IMG/VR virus record: IMGVR_UViG_3300007734_000861
Coordinates: 1 to 29,959 of that record
Reading direction: 5' to 3' (one strand)
DNA: 29,959 nucleotides
Origin: a virus
Every line of letters begins with the position of its first letter. Position 1 is the stretch's first letter. A program made the translations under genes and the position numbers. The notes beneath the pieces were generated by a model that was not told the DNA's origin, ran no database searches, and saw nothing but the letters and a program-made list of their open reading frames with translations. Below, one piece after another: positions 1 to 6,272 of the stretch.

Positions 1-30
1 GACTATACAAATTAAGATAATAATATTTTT

Positions 31-62
31 AATCCCAATAGTTTATTTATTGGGATTTTTTG
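31..62 (+). terminator. Intrinsic terminator of a gene upstream of the window
   Basis: The inverted repeat AATCCCAATA / TATTGGGATT is followed by a T run. It should end transcription entering from the left edge. The next promoter begins within a few bases of its T tract, so the two units are tightly packed. Confidence 0.8.
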
Positions 63-64
63 TT

Positions 65-72
65 TATCTTTG
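65..72 (+). promoter_or_regulatory. Bacteroidetes-type -7 box TATCTTTG with overlapping palindrome
   Basis: TATCTTTG matches the Bacteroidetes housekeeping -7 consensus TAnnTTTG. No TTG is seen 19-20 bases upstream, only a T-rich stretch, so the -33 element is weak. The 3' part of the box lies in a perfect inverted repeat TTTGTTT-TAT-AAACAAA (69-85) that also covers the expected start site. That repeat could be an operator or a leader hairpin. It should drive the three small genes at 93-778. Confidence 0.55.
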
Positions 73-92
73 TTTTATAAACAAATAAGATT

Positions 93-278
93 ATGAAAAT
101 AGTAATAAAAAGAAATGAGAACCACCCTAAAGTTACAATTGACTTAAATGATTTTCATTATGCGTATCAAATTAGAAATGCTATTGAGTTAGCGTTAAAA
201 ATTGAAGGAATTGAAGAAAGAATAATATCAGAAGTATTTAATCATTATGAAGATGTTAAACAAGAACCTAACAAATAA
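93..278 (+). CDS. Small hypothetical protein, 61 aa
   Basis: I do not recognise a family. The product is a 61-residue charged protein without a signal peptide or membrane segment. Its first part alternates in a way that suggests a beta-strand, and the rest (about residues 25-55) looks helical and Glu/Lys rich. The ATG is chosen because it sits in the AAATAAGATT start element about 20 bases after the TATCTTTG box. It is the first gene of a three-gene run with the genes at 283 and 560. Its TAA lies inside the second copy of the start element, four bases before the next ATG. Position and promoter suggest an early accessory gene, which is inference. Confidence 0.75.
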   Translation: MKIVIKRNENHPKVTIDLNDFHYAYQIRNAIELALKIEGIEERIISEVFNHYEDVKQEPNK

Positions 279-282
279 GATT

Positions 283-540
283 ATGGAAAAAGAACCTAAA
301 TTAGTTAATACAATTAATAAAGATGAATTGGGTATACCTAAAGGTGTCTTAATAGGATTAATAGGGGATAATAAACAAAAAACACTTTATGCGGTGTATG
401 AAAAAACACCAGCACACGGGAGTAAAGAACATAATGTAATCTTATCTCCTTTCAAAACTAAAGAAGATGCGGAACAAAGTAGAATTAAATATGGTTATAA
501 CTCCAATAATTATTACGTAGATATTTTGAAATATGAATAA
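283..540 (+). CDS. Small hypothetical protein, 85 aa
   Basis: I do not recognise a family. The frame could start at 247, but that ATG lies inside the previous gene, whereas the ATG at 283 carries the repeated AAATAAGATT element, so 283 is preferred. The 85-residue product is soluble. It has a predicted strand-rich middle (GVLIGLIGDN, TLYAVYEK) and a C-terminal part with ILSPFKTKEDAE, which resembles the small single-domain accessory proteins of large phages. It sits four bases after the stop of the previous gene, so translation is probably coupled or re-initiated. Confidence 0.72.
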   Translation: MEKEPKLVNTINKDELGIPKGVLIGLIGDNKQKTLYAVYEKTPAHGSKEHNVILSPFKTKEDAEQSRIKYGYNSNNYYVDILKYE

Positions 541-559
541 CATAGACAAAAATAAGATT

Positions 560-778
560 ATGGAACAATCAGCAGTAGAATGGTTATACAACAACCTACT
601 TCCAAACCCAATATCAAATGAAGATATTGAGTATAATGAAGCAGTATTTGAAAATGCTAAAGAAATGTTTGAGAAACAACAGATGGAATTTGCAAATTGG
701 TGCAGAATACAAGACAATAAATACACAACTAGAGTTTTAACTATACAACAATTATTAGAAAAATTTAAAAACAAATAA
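560..778 (+). CDS. Small helical phage protein, 72 aa
   Basis: The N-terminus (AVEWLYNNL) and the FENAKEMFEKQQMEFANW stretch resemble short helical proteins common in phages of Bacteroidetes, typically with AVEWL and AKEMEKQQ motifs and no known function. I recall the pattern but cannot verify it here. An earlier in-frame ATG at 533 overlaps the previous stop. I prefer 560 because it carries the repeated start element. The stop TAA lies in the fourth copy of that element, followed by a terminator, so this is the last gene of the short unit. Confidence 0.75.
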   Translation: MEQSAVEWLYNNLLPNPISNEDIEYNEAVFENAKEMFEKQQMEFANWCRIQDNKYTTRVLTIQQLLEKFKNK

Positions 779-785
779 GATTATG

Positions 786-810
786 AACCCACTTTTTTAG
801 TGGGTTTTTT
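786..810 (+). terminator. Intrinsic terminator after the small-gene unit
   Basis: The stem AACCCACT / AGTGGGTT with a T5 loop is followed by a T run. It directly follows the fourth start element, so the ATG at 783 would encode only Met-Asn-Pro-Leu-Phe before its stop in the hairpin. Confidence 0.85.
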
Positions 811-838
811 GTTTATATCAATTTTTATATTATCTTTG
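809..838 (+). promoter_or_regulatory. Bacteroidetes-type promoter of smpB
   Basis: TTG at 809-811, a 19-base spacer and TATCTTTG at 831-838 give a full Bacteroidetes housekeeping promoter. The smpB ATG is only four bases after the box, so the transcript should start at or next to the start codon, giving a leaderless or nearly leaderless mRNA. The -33 element overlaps the T tract of the preceding terminator. Confidence 0.8.
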
Positions 839-842
839 TCGT

Positions 843-1280
843 ATGAAAAAATCAATTAACATCGTCAATAAGAAAGCCAAGTTTGAGTATTCATTTTTAG
901 AAACCCTAATTGTGGGAATCAAATTAGTTGGTTCAGAGGTGAAGTCCATCCGTCAGGGAAAGGTCTCCATATCTGAAGGGTATTGTTATTTCAACGAAGG
1001 TGAGTTGTTTATAAAGGGGATGAACATCTCTGATTATGGTTATGGGTCATTCCACGAGACCGTTAAGGATAGAAAACTATTAGCCAAGAAAAAAGAACTT
1101 AATAAGTTGGAACGTGAGTTAATCAACGGGACAACCATTATTCCTTATCGTGTCTTCATAAACGATACCGGATTGATTAAAATGGAGATTGCTCTTGCCA
1201 AAGGGAAGAAACTCCACGATAAACGAGATAGTATAAAATCTCGGGACATTGAAAGAGATATAAAAAGGGACTTGAAATAG
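843..1280 (+). CDS. smpB: SsrA-binding protein SmpB
   Basis: SmpB binds the tRNA-like part of tmRNA and carries it into the A site of stalled ribosomes for trans-translation. The 145 residues match the family along their length. They show an N-terminal NKKAKFEYSFLE start, a GSEVKSIRQGK turn (about 31-40), an EGYCYF strand, a DRKLLAKKKEL segment, and the near-invariant ALAKGKKLHDKRDSIKSRD stretch (about 117-135). The C-terminal tail ends at DIKRDLK and appears somewhat shorter than many cellular SmpB tails, which enter the mRNA channel. The gene has its own host-like promoter, and a terminator hairpin overlaps its stop. A tmRNA gene lies 0.5 kb downstream on the other strand. Phage-encoded SmpB is uncommon. 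Family assignment is very secure; use during infection is inference. Confidence 0.96.
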   Translation: MKKSINIVNKKAKFEYSFLETLIVGIKLVGSEVKSIRQGKVSISEGYCYFNEGELFIKGMNISDYGYGSFHETVKDRKLLAKKKELNKLERELINGTTIIPYRVFINDTGLIKMEIALAKGKKLHDKRDSIKSRDIERDIKRDLK

Positions 1281-1291
1281 TCCCTTTTTTT
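1263..1291 (+). terminator. Intrinsic terminator of smpB
   Basis: The stem AAAAGGGACT / AGTCCCTTTT with loop TGAAAT is followed by more T. The smpB stop codon (TAG, 1278-1280) lies at the loop and 3' arm, so the terminator is built into the end of the gene. Confidence 0.85.
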
Positions 1292-1340
1292 ATTATATTT
1301 AATTATCAGTTCAATAATAAACAAATAAAAAAAAGAAATT

Positions 1341-1700
1341 ATGGTAGATTTAACATCGTTCATTATGGGTGTAGGTTTGGTTCTCGGGGTACTGGGAGTT
1401 GGGGTTATGATTATGATGTACAAACAAATTAACAGATTAAAAAATAAATGTTTCAGTATGGAACAATCACAAGGACATATCTATAATGATATAAACAGAG
1501 TAAGTGAGGAATTACATCGTCGTATAGATGGTGAGATTAGAAGAACAGACGATTTATTTACTGATAGTAATAGATATATAAACTCTAGAGTTGAGGAAAC
1601 ACACAAAGGTCTTGATGACGTATATAGAACTATTGATTCAAGATTAGATAAATTAGTAACTAAATTAAATCCGGTAACAAAGGATTTATTACAAGATTAA
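1341..1700 (+). CDS. Membrane-anchored coiled-coil protein, 119 aa
   Basis: The family is not recognised. Residues about 5-28 form one hydrophobic Gly/Val/Met-rich transmembrane segment (MGVGLVLGVLGVGVMIMMY). A basic stretch (KQINRLKNK) follows, then a long heptad-like helical part with HRRIDGEIRRTDDLF and DSRLDKLVTKL. The product is probably an N-in, membrane-anchored coiled coil with a cytoplasmic C-terminus. The start is the first ATG, preceded by an A-rich leader. It converges on the tmRNA gene and shares a bidirectional terminator with it. Such small inner-membrane proteins in phages can serve in lysis control or superinfection exclusion, but nothing in the sequence decides this. Confidence 0.75.
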   Translation: MVDLTSFIMGVGLVLGVLGVGVMIMMYKQINRLKNKCFSMEQSQGHIYNDINRVSEELHRRIDGEIRRTDDLFTDSNRYINSRVEETHKGLDDVYRTIDSRLDKLVTKLNPVTKDLLQD

Positions 1701-1730
1701 AAAATAAACATTTGAACTGATAACAAAAAA

Positions 1731-1753
1731 ACCCATCATATGATGGGTTTTTC
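1731..1753. terminator. Bidirectional terminator between the 1341 gene and tmRNA
   Basis: ACCCATCATATGATGGGT is a perfect palindrome flanked by A7 on the left and T5 on the right, so it can terminate both the plus-strand coiled-coil gene and the minus-strand tmRNA. It lies four bases beyond the tmRNA CCA end. Confidence 0.8.
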
Positions 1754-1756
1754 TTT

Positions 1757-2153
1757 TGGTGGAAGTGCGGAGACTCGAACTCCGGTGTTACTTGTATTAC
1801 CTATTAAGGACTACACGTTTAGGTCATTGTTTAAGCTAACAATCCGAAATTTCACAATTCCCTTATTTTTAGAGTGGTTCGGTTTACTGAGAACTAATCC
1901 TCCACTTGTACCTTTTCGGATAGGTACCACACCTTTGTAGGAACTCCTGTTGCTGGGTTATATGTTCACCGACCCCAATGTGAGTGTGCTTACGCTACGT
2001 TCACAAGCTCGTCTTGACGTACAAGACCTACTAGAGCCATTTTGTTTAAAACGTTTCCGTCTAAATTGTTGTACCCATAGATTTAAGTGATAGAGAACAT
2101 CTCACTACGTGCCCCGAATAACTATTACGAATAGTCAATTCCGTGTCACTCCC
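1757..2153 (-). ncRNA. ssrA: tmRNA (transfer-messenger RNA), about 397 nt
   Basis: Read on the minus strand, the RNA starts GGGAGTG and ends CACTTCC-A-CCA, giving a seven-pair acceptor stem (one G-U) with an encoded CCA end. GGAATTGAC just after the 5' stem matches the conserved D-loop-like GGnUUnGAC of tmRNA. Near the 3' end CGGAG-TTCGAGT-CTCCG forms the T arm. The middle holds the tag frame: TAGTA directly before GGT, as in tmRNA resume sites, then a short frame ending in TAA at 1990-1992. The length fits one-piece tmRNA (about 350-400 nt). A promoter lies immediately upstream and a terminator immediately downstream. It rescues stalled ribosomes together with SmpB, encoded at 843-1280. Pseudoknots were not folded in detail. 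Confidence 0.95.
1990..2028 (-). other. tmRNA tag reading frame: GLVRQDELVNVA-stop
   Basis: Following TAGTA, the frame GGT-CTT-GTA-CGT-CAA-GAC-GAG-CTT-GTG-AAC-GTA-GCG-TAA encodes GLVRQDELVNVA. A resume codon for Gly fits Bacteroidetes tmRNAs, whose tags usually begin with G and, as I recall, resemble GENNYALAA. This tag is longer and keeps neither NYA nor the LAA end; only the final Val-Ala resembles known variant degrons. The exact resume codon is inferred from the TAGTA context. If it were one codon earlier or later, the C-terminus would not change. Confidence 0.8.
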
Positions 2154-2167
2154 ATATTTTGATACCA

Positions 2168-2197
2168 CAAAGATAATACATTTTTGGATAAATCCAA
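2168..2197 (-). promoter_or_regulatory. Bacteroidetes-type promoter of tmRNA
   Basis: On the minus strand, TTG (2197-2195), a 19-base spacer and TATCTTTG (2175-2168) form a full promoter. The -7 box ends 14 bases before the mature 5' end, so the precursor would have a very short 5' leader. The architecture is the same as in front of smpB. Confidence 0.82.
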
Positions 2198-2205
2198 ATA
2201 AAATT

Positions 2206-2214
2206 ATATTTATT
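2206..2214 (+). promoter_or_regulatory. Candidate late-promoter box ATATTTATT
   Basis: The box lies 16 bases before the ATG at 2231, in the divergent region shared with the tmRNA promoter. It matches the box seen before most virion genes in this window. Confidence 0.4.
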
Positions 2215-2230
2215 ATTAAAATAAATATCA

Positions 2231-3586
2231 ATGCCGGATACAAAGAGCTTTCACGGGATGAAAAACATATTATTAGACAATGACGATTGGTTGGTTGTAG
2301 ACCCATTGGACTATGATGCCTTTGTGTATTACGCTCCGGAAAAATTTAAAGGTAGTTGGAATCAATTTAGAGAGGGGGATACTTACTTTATTATAGATAA
2401 AAATCTCCAATTAAATAATGGTTTGGTTACTTATACGATTCATAAAGAGGATGGTAAGATTGAATATTATAATGCCTATGGTACTGCTCGTCCAAAAAAT
2501 GATATTCTGTATAATTTTCCCGATGAGGTTAAATCAGTTGCTGAAGATATTATTGGTGTTGGTGAAACGTATAAGTTATTAACTAAAATTGTCAAGGGTG
2601 AACAAGTTAGTAGTCGTGAGTTAGAGAATACTGACGATGCTATTTACGATTTTAAATACACCCCTAAAGCACCAATCAAAAGTAAAATAGATTTAAGGTT
2701 TGATGAAGATGACTATATTAAGTTATTCAACCCTAGTGATGATGATATGTGGTATTACAACGCCATTACCGGAAACTACGACACCTATGAGTGGGAAGAT
2801 GATTATCAGGCAACCGAAGATTTTAAGGAGGGGTATTTTTTTAATCAATTTAACGAAGAAAACCTTAAAAAGGTAAAACAAATTCTTTCAATCATTTCTC
2901 CTGAATCTGTTGAATTAGAAACTGATGAACAAAAATCAGAAGCTGCGGAAAAATTACTTGATATGTTTGGGAATGAAATAGGTAATATTATTTATGAATA
3001 TACTTCAGAAAGTAATCAATGTAAAACTAGAGGATTTAACAAAATGATTGAAGATGATTTTTGTAATCCATTTTACAATTATGGTATTATTACAAAACAT
3101 TGTCTTAGAGAATATTTTACTAGCGTTGGAATGTTATTGGCTTTATATGATACAATGGGGGACAAAACATTAACCATAAGTGAATTATTGTTTAGAATTG
3201 GTTCAGATATGGATATTACAGGATGGAGTGAGTATATTTATGAACTTGATTGTGTGGATTTTAACCAAGAATCATTTGATTCCGAATGTTCAAGATATTT
3301 GGATAAAATTATTGATAAACTTGAGGATGAATCTCAATATGAAGATATCTATGCGTATGCCGATATATACAAACGACTTGATTCTAAATTTAAAATAAAT
3401 AACCGATATAAAACTAAATCTGGAAGAGAATTTTTTTATAGAGGTATTAATGTAAGAAATAACCGAATACTTATTGATGTCTTTAAAAAAGAAGGTGGAA
3501 TGGAAAGTAGAAGTTATGATGAACAAGAATTTGAAAATTTTTTAGTGTCTCCTGACTTATTTGAAGGATTTATTAGAATAAATTAA
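2231..3586 (+). CDS. Large hypothetical protein, 451 aa
   Basis: I do not recognise a family. The 451-residue protein is acidic and rich in Asp, Glu, Tyr and Phe, with no signal peptide or membrane segment. An N-terminal part (about 1-100) contains GDTYFIIDKN and VTYTIHKEDGKIEYYNAYG, which look like paired beta strands. The middle has many acidic clusters (DEDDY, NPSDDDMWYYN), and the C-terminal third (about 390-451) again looks strand-rich (FYRGINVRNNRILIDVFKKEGG). It starts at the first ATG after the divergent tmRNA promoter and precedes the peptidase by 42 bases. The repeated YY-rich acidic segments suggest a mainly extended structural or binding protein, but no function can be named. Confidence 0.8.
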   Translation: MPDTKSFHGMKNILLDNDDWLVVDPLDYDAFVYYAPEKFKGSWNQFREGDTYFIIDKNLQLNNGLVTYTIHKEDGKIEYYNAYGTARPKNDILYNFPDEVKSVAEDIIGVGETYKLLTKIVKGEQVSSRELENTDDAIYDFKYTPKAPIKSKIDLRFDEDDYIKLFNPSDDDMWYYNAITGNYDTYEWEDDYQATEDFKEGYFFNQFNEENLKKVKQILSIISPESVELETDEQKSEAAEKLLDMFGNEIGNIIYEYTSESNQCKTRGFNKMIEDDFCNPFYNYGIITKHCLREYFTSVGMLLALYDTMGDKTLTISELLFRIGSDMDITGWSEYIYELDCVDFNQESFDSECSRYLDKIIDKLEDESQYEDIYAYADIYKRLDSKFKINNRYKTKSGREFFYRGINVRNNRILIDVFKKEGGMESRSYDEQEFENFLVSPDLFEGFIRIN

Positions 3587-3616
3587 AGATATATTTTTTA
3601 ATTTAATTATTTTTCC

Positions 3617-3624
3617 TATCTTTG
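3617..3624 (+). promoter_or_regulatory. -7 box TATCTTTG before the peptidase
   Basis: TATCTTTG lies four bases before the ATG at 3629. At the -33 distance (19 bases) only TTT is present rather than TTG. As with smpB, the transcript would be leaderless or nearly so. Confidence 0.6.
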
Positions 3625-3628
3625 CCCT

Positions 3629-4447
3629 ATGGAAAGAGATTATCAATTATTAAAAGATGTATTGTCGGTTCCGACAGTTACATATCACGAAGACAGAATG
3701 GTGGAATTTCTAATCAATTGGTTAGAAGAAAATGGTATTCCATTTAATGTGGATGAGTATAAAAACATTTATGCCATCAAACAAACAGATGAGAATGTGG
3801 AATACTTCCCTTGTGTGATTGCACATACGGATACGGTTCATAACCTTGATACGATTAATATTGTTGAAGAGATGTTACAGAATAGTCAGTATGAAATTAA
3901 ACCAGCTTTAAAGGCGTATAACGATTTTGATGAACCAACCGGAATTGGTGGTGATGACAAATGTGGTGTTTATGCTTGTTTGGAATTATTAAAAGAATTA
4001 CCGAATCTGAAAGCGGCATTTTTTGTATCAGAAGAAACCGGATGTCACGGGTCCAAAAAGGCTGATGAGAATTTCTTTATGAATGTTGGTTATGGGATTC
4101 AGTTTGATGCACCTGGTAATAGAATGGTCACAGAAGTTTGTATGGGAACAAGATTATTTGAGAGAGATAGTGAGTTCTTTGAAACCTGTAATGGTGTGTT
4201 AAATGAAAATTTTGGTGGGGAACAAGAATACTTTTCAAATCCTTATACTGATGTTTATGCGTTGAAAAACAAATTTGACTTCTCCTGTATCAATTTTGCG
4301 ATAGGTTATTACGATTATCACACAAGAAATGAGTATGTGGTTGTTGAGGATGTTTATAATGGAATAGAGACCGGTAAAAAGATGATTCAAGAATTGGGGA
4401 ATAAAAAATACCAATATAAAGTGGAATCAAAATTTAAAATGTTTTAA
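3629..4447 (+). CDS. M20-type metallopeptidase, 272 aa
   Basis: This looks like a zinc aminopeptidase or dipeptidase of the M20/M28 clan. The metal-site pattern is complete: H66-x-D68 (VIAHTDTVH), D109 in GIGGDDKCG, the E135-E136 pair in FFVSEETGCHGS, D160 in QFDAPG, and H231 in DYHTRNEY. The protein is 272 residues, shorter than typical PepT/PepV enzymes near 400, and there is little room for the usual lid/dimerisation domain between D160 and H231, so it may be a minimal catalytic-domain form. It has its own TATCTTTG box and a strong terminator, so it is a separate unit. It may degrade small peptides to recycle amino acids or trim peptidoglycan peptides; the substrate is unknown. Confidence 0.85.
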   Translation: MERDYQLLKDVLSVPTVTYHEDRMVEFLINWLEENGIPFNVDEYKNIYAIKQTDENVEYFPCVIAHTDTVHNLDTINIVEEMLQNSQYEIKPALKAYNDFDEPTGIGGDDKCGVYACLELLKELPNLKAAFFVSEETGCHGSKKADENFFMNVGYGIQFDAPGNRMVTEVCMGTRLFERDSEFFETCNGVLNENFGGEQEYFSNPYTDVYALKNKFDFSCINFAIGYYDYHTRNEYVVVEDVYNGIETGKKMIQELGNKKYQYKVESKFKMF

Positions 4448-4471
4448 GAGACTTCGGTCTCTTTTTTTTTT
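4446..4471 (+). terminator. Intrinsic terminator of the peptidase gene
   Basis: The stem AAGAGAC / GTCTCTT with a stable TTCG tetraloop is followed by a long T run. The stop codon overlaps the 5' arm. Confidence 0.9.
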
Positions 4472-4476
4472 ATATG

Positions 4477-4485
4477 ATATTTATA
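4477..4485 (+). promoter_or_regulatory. Candidate late-promoter box ATATTTATA
   Basis: The sequence ATATTTATAAATAAAA lies 13 bases before the ATG at 4499 and right after a terminator. It is one of about a dozen such boxes in front of virion-type genes. Confidence 0.6.
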
Positions 4486-4498
4486 AATAAAATATTTT

Positions 4499-5596
4499 AT
4501 GAAAAAACTATATTTCTTAAATGAAGAAGAAAAAAATAGAATTTTAAACCTTCACGAGAGTGCAACAAAACGTCAATATTTAATGGAAACACCCTTGACG
4601 GATTTTTACGATAAATTACCTGCTGAGACCAAAAAGAAATTTACTGCTATGAATAATACTTGGCAAGATGGTGGGACTAGGGAAGGTGATATGTTAAATG
4701 TACTGAAAACATTTACAGCTGACGATTACAATAAATATAATCAATATTTGTTATTACATAAAAATAGTTCTGACCCTCTTGAGTATTCATCATTTCAAGA
4801 AATTATCAATGGTGAAATGGGTAAAGATAATTTGCAGGATGTTATTAATATTACCAATCAATTAAAAAATATGGGTGTTAACGCAACATATGTTAAAGAT
4901 AATATTGCCGATTTGCATCCAAATTCATTTAAAATTGGTGGTCCTGATACTAAAGGTGTTGCAAGTGATGCTAATTGGAATAGTATATACGCTTGTGTAA
5001 CCAAAGCAAAAGGGGCTACCCCAACAACACTAAGTGATAAATCAACTGCTTACATTTTAAATGGTTATGTATATTACAATAATGGTTTTAAAAGAAAACA
5101 ACCGGTAAAGACTAATAAATCAGAAAAATATACTTGTAATTCACCTGAATTTAAAACCGGAGTATCAACTGAAGATAAAGCAAAAAAATTACAACAATAT
5201 AAACAACAAATTATTACTAATACAAGTAATACTACAAAACAAATTCAAAAATTCTTAGGTTTACCCGAAACAGGTATTATGGATTCCGGTTTATTACAAA
5301 AAATTAATGAAAAATTAAATGGTAAACCACAAGAGGCTCCTAAAGCTGATGTTACTACACAACCAAAAGCTGAACCATTACAACAACTGACTACGGCGGG
5401 TGTTAAAACACAACAATTAACTACACCATCTACGGAACAATTAACCGCAGGATTACAACAACAACAACAAAAAGCTGCCGAAGCAGCAAAAACTCCACCT
5501 ACAAACAAAGAAAAAAGACAAGAGAGACGAGATTTGAGAGCCTCTAATAGAGCAGAATTGCAAGCTTTAAAAGATAAACAAAGAGGTAATCAATAA
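4499..5596 (+). CDS. Predicted virion protein with processed leader and PG-binding-like domain, 365 aa
   Basis: Residues 1-30 form a leader with EEKNRILNLHE and ATKRQYLME. It is nearly identical to the leader of the protein at 6273 and related to that at 8789. It ends in L-M-E, which fits the (I/L)xE site of T4-type prohead proteases. The body is of unknown type. Residues about 244-273 (QIQKFLGLPETGIMDSGLL) resemble a peptidoglycan-binding (PG_binding_1) half repeat. The C-terminus is low-complexity, with a Gln run (LQQQQQKAAEAA) and a basic end (KEKRQERRDLR). A late-type box precedes it. It is the first gene of a run of four that continues into a peptidase-like protein and a transglycosylase. 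It may be a virion-packaged cell-wall protein; leader processing is inference. Confidence 0.75.
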   Translation: MKKLYFLNEEEKNRILNLHESATKRQYLMETPLTDFYDKLPAETKKKFTAMNNTWQDGGTREGDMLNVLKTFTADDYNKYNQYLLLHKNSSDPLEYSSFQEIINGEMGKDNLQDVINITNQLKNMGVNATYVKDNIADLHPNSFKIGGPDTKGVASDANWNSIYACVTKAKGATPTTLSDKSTAYILNGYVYYNNGFKRKQPVKTNKSEKYTCNSPEFKTGVSTEDKAKKLQQYKQQIITNTSNTTKQIQKFLGLPETGIMDSGLLQKINEKLNGKPQEAPKADVTTQPKAEPLQQLTTAGVKTQQLTTPSTEQLTAGLQQQQQKAAEAAKTPPTNKEKRQERRDLRASNRAELQALKDKQRGNQ

Positions 5597-5614
5597 AATT
5601 AATAAAATAAGATA

Positions 5615-6271
5615 ATGAAAAAAGTTATATTAGAAGAAATTGAAAATATGAAATACCTTTTGGGGTATAAACGAGGTGTTGTTATTTCTGAACAGGATAG
5701 TAAAACTATTGCAGCAAACATTGATTCAGGTAATTTGGGAAATATTGACCCAAAGGCTGCTGAGGCAATTAAAGTAGCTCAAAGTATGGTTGGAGGGTCT
5801 AAATTAGGTGTGGAAGTTGGTGGTATTACAGGTGCCAACGCAGGTACTACTCCACCGGCAGGAACTCAACCACCAGCAGGTACTACTCCACCGGCAGGAA
5901 CTACTCCACCGGCAGGAACTACTCCACCGGCAACAACAACTCCGGTAACACCGATAAAAATTGGTGTGAAATACCCTTCAATAGAAGAATTGCAAACATC
6001 TTTAAATACTAAGTTTAAAAATACATTAAATGTGGATGGTAAATATGGACCTAAAACTGCATCAAGTGTACTAGCGGCATTACAACAATCACCCGCAAAT
6101 AGTACTGAAACAAATACTCCACCAAATATTGTTGTTGGAGACCCAAACTCTGATGTTGCTAAAAAAACCGCTGAGGCAAATGCTCAGTCAAATGATGTGA
6201 CAAATACAAATACACCACCTGCGGAAAGTAATACTAATTCTGGCGGGGAAAATTTTGACGAATATGATTAA
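5615..6271 (+). CDS. Predicted virion protein with PG-binding-like domain, 218 aa
   Basis: The N-terminus reads MKKVILEEIENMKYLLGYKRG and then VVISE-Q. It is a different leader type from its neighbours, but ends likewise in I-S-E (after residue 26), a candidate prohead-protease site. A Gly/Thr/Pro linker with repeated AGTTPP units spans about residues 76-108. Residues about 121-156 (SIEELQTSLNTKF, NVDGKYGPKTASSVLAAL) match the PG_binding_1 pattern with its G-x-Y/F-G-P-K-T turn. The C-terminus is an Asn/Thr-rich tail. The start carries AAATAAGATA-ATG, like the small genes at the left end. It lies 18 bases after the 365-residue gene and one base before the next, so it is co-transcribed. A likely role is binding peptidoglycan during entry or in the tail. 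Confidence 0.75.
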   Translation: MKKVILEEIENMKYLLGYKRGVVISEQDSKTIAANIDSGNLGNIDPKAAEAIKVAQSMVGGSKLGVEVGGITGANAGTTPPAGTQPPAGTTPPAGTTPPAGTTPPATTTPVTPIKIGVKYPSIEELQTSLNTKFKNTLNVDGKYGPKTASSVLAALQQSPANSTETNTPPNIVVGDPNSDVAKKTAEANAQSNDVTNTNTPPAESNTNSGGENFDEYD

Positions 6272-6272
6272 T

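Larger units (their letters stand above)
81..785 (+). repeat. Four copies of an ACAAATAAGATT-ATG start element
   Basis: The block ACAAATAAGATTATG occurs exactly at 81-95, 271-285 and 771-785, and nearly exactly at 546-562 (ACAAAAATAAGATTATG). The first three copies supply the ATG of three consecutive small genes. The fourth ATG opens only a five-codon frame that runs into a terminator. In the copies at 271 and 771 the TAA inside the block is the stop codon of the preceding gene, so those proteins end in Asn-Lys. A related AAATAAGATAATG precedes the gene at 5615. The blocks lack a Shine-Dalgarno sequence and probably act as A-rich initiation signals, or as conserved joints between gene cassettes. 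Confidence 0.75.

Noticed and set aside
442-774. Minus-strand frame of 110 codons
   Set aside because: It lies opposite two plus-strand genes that have consistent start elements; it has no family match and an unlikely Ser/Phe/Ile composition.
1740-1940. Plus-strand open frame of 66 codons (contains GGSAETRTPV)
   Set aside because: It is the antisense of the tmRNA 3' end; this peptide is a well-known spurious translation of tRNA-like sequence.
2061-2306. Minus-strand frame of 81 codons over the tmRNA 5' region
   Set aside because: It overlaps the tmRNA promoter and 5' domain and has no recognisable product.
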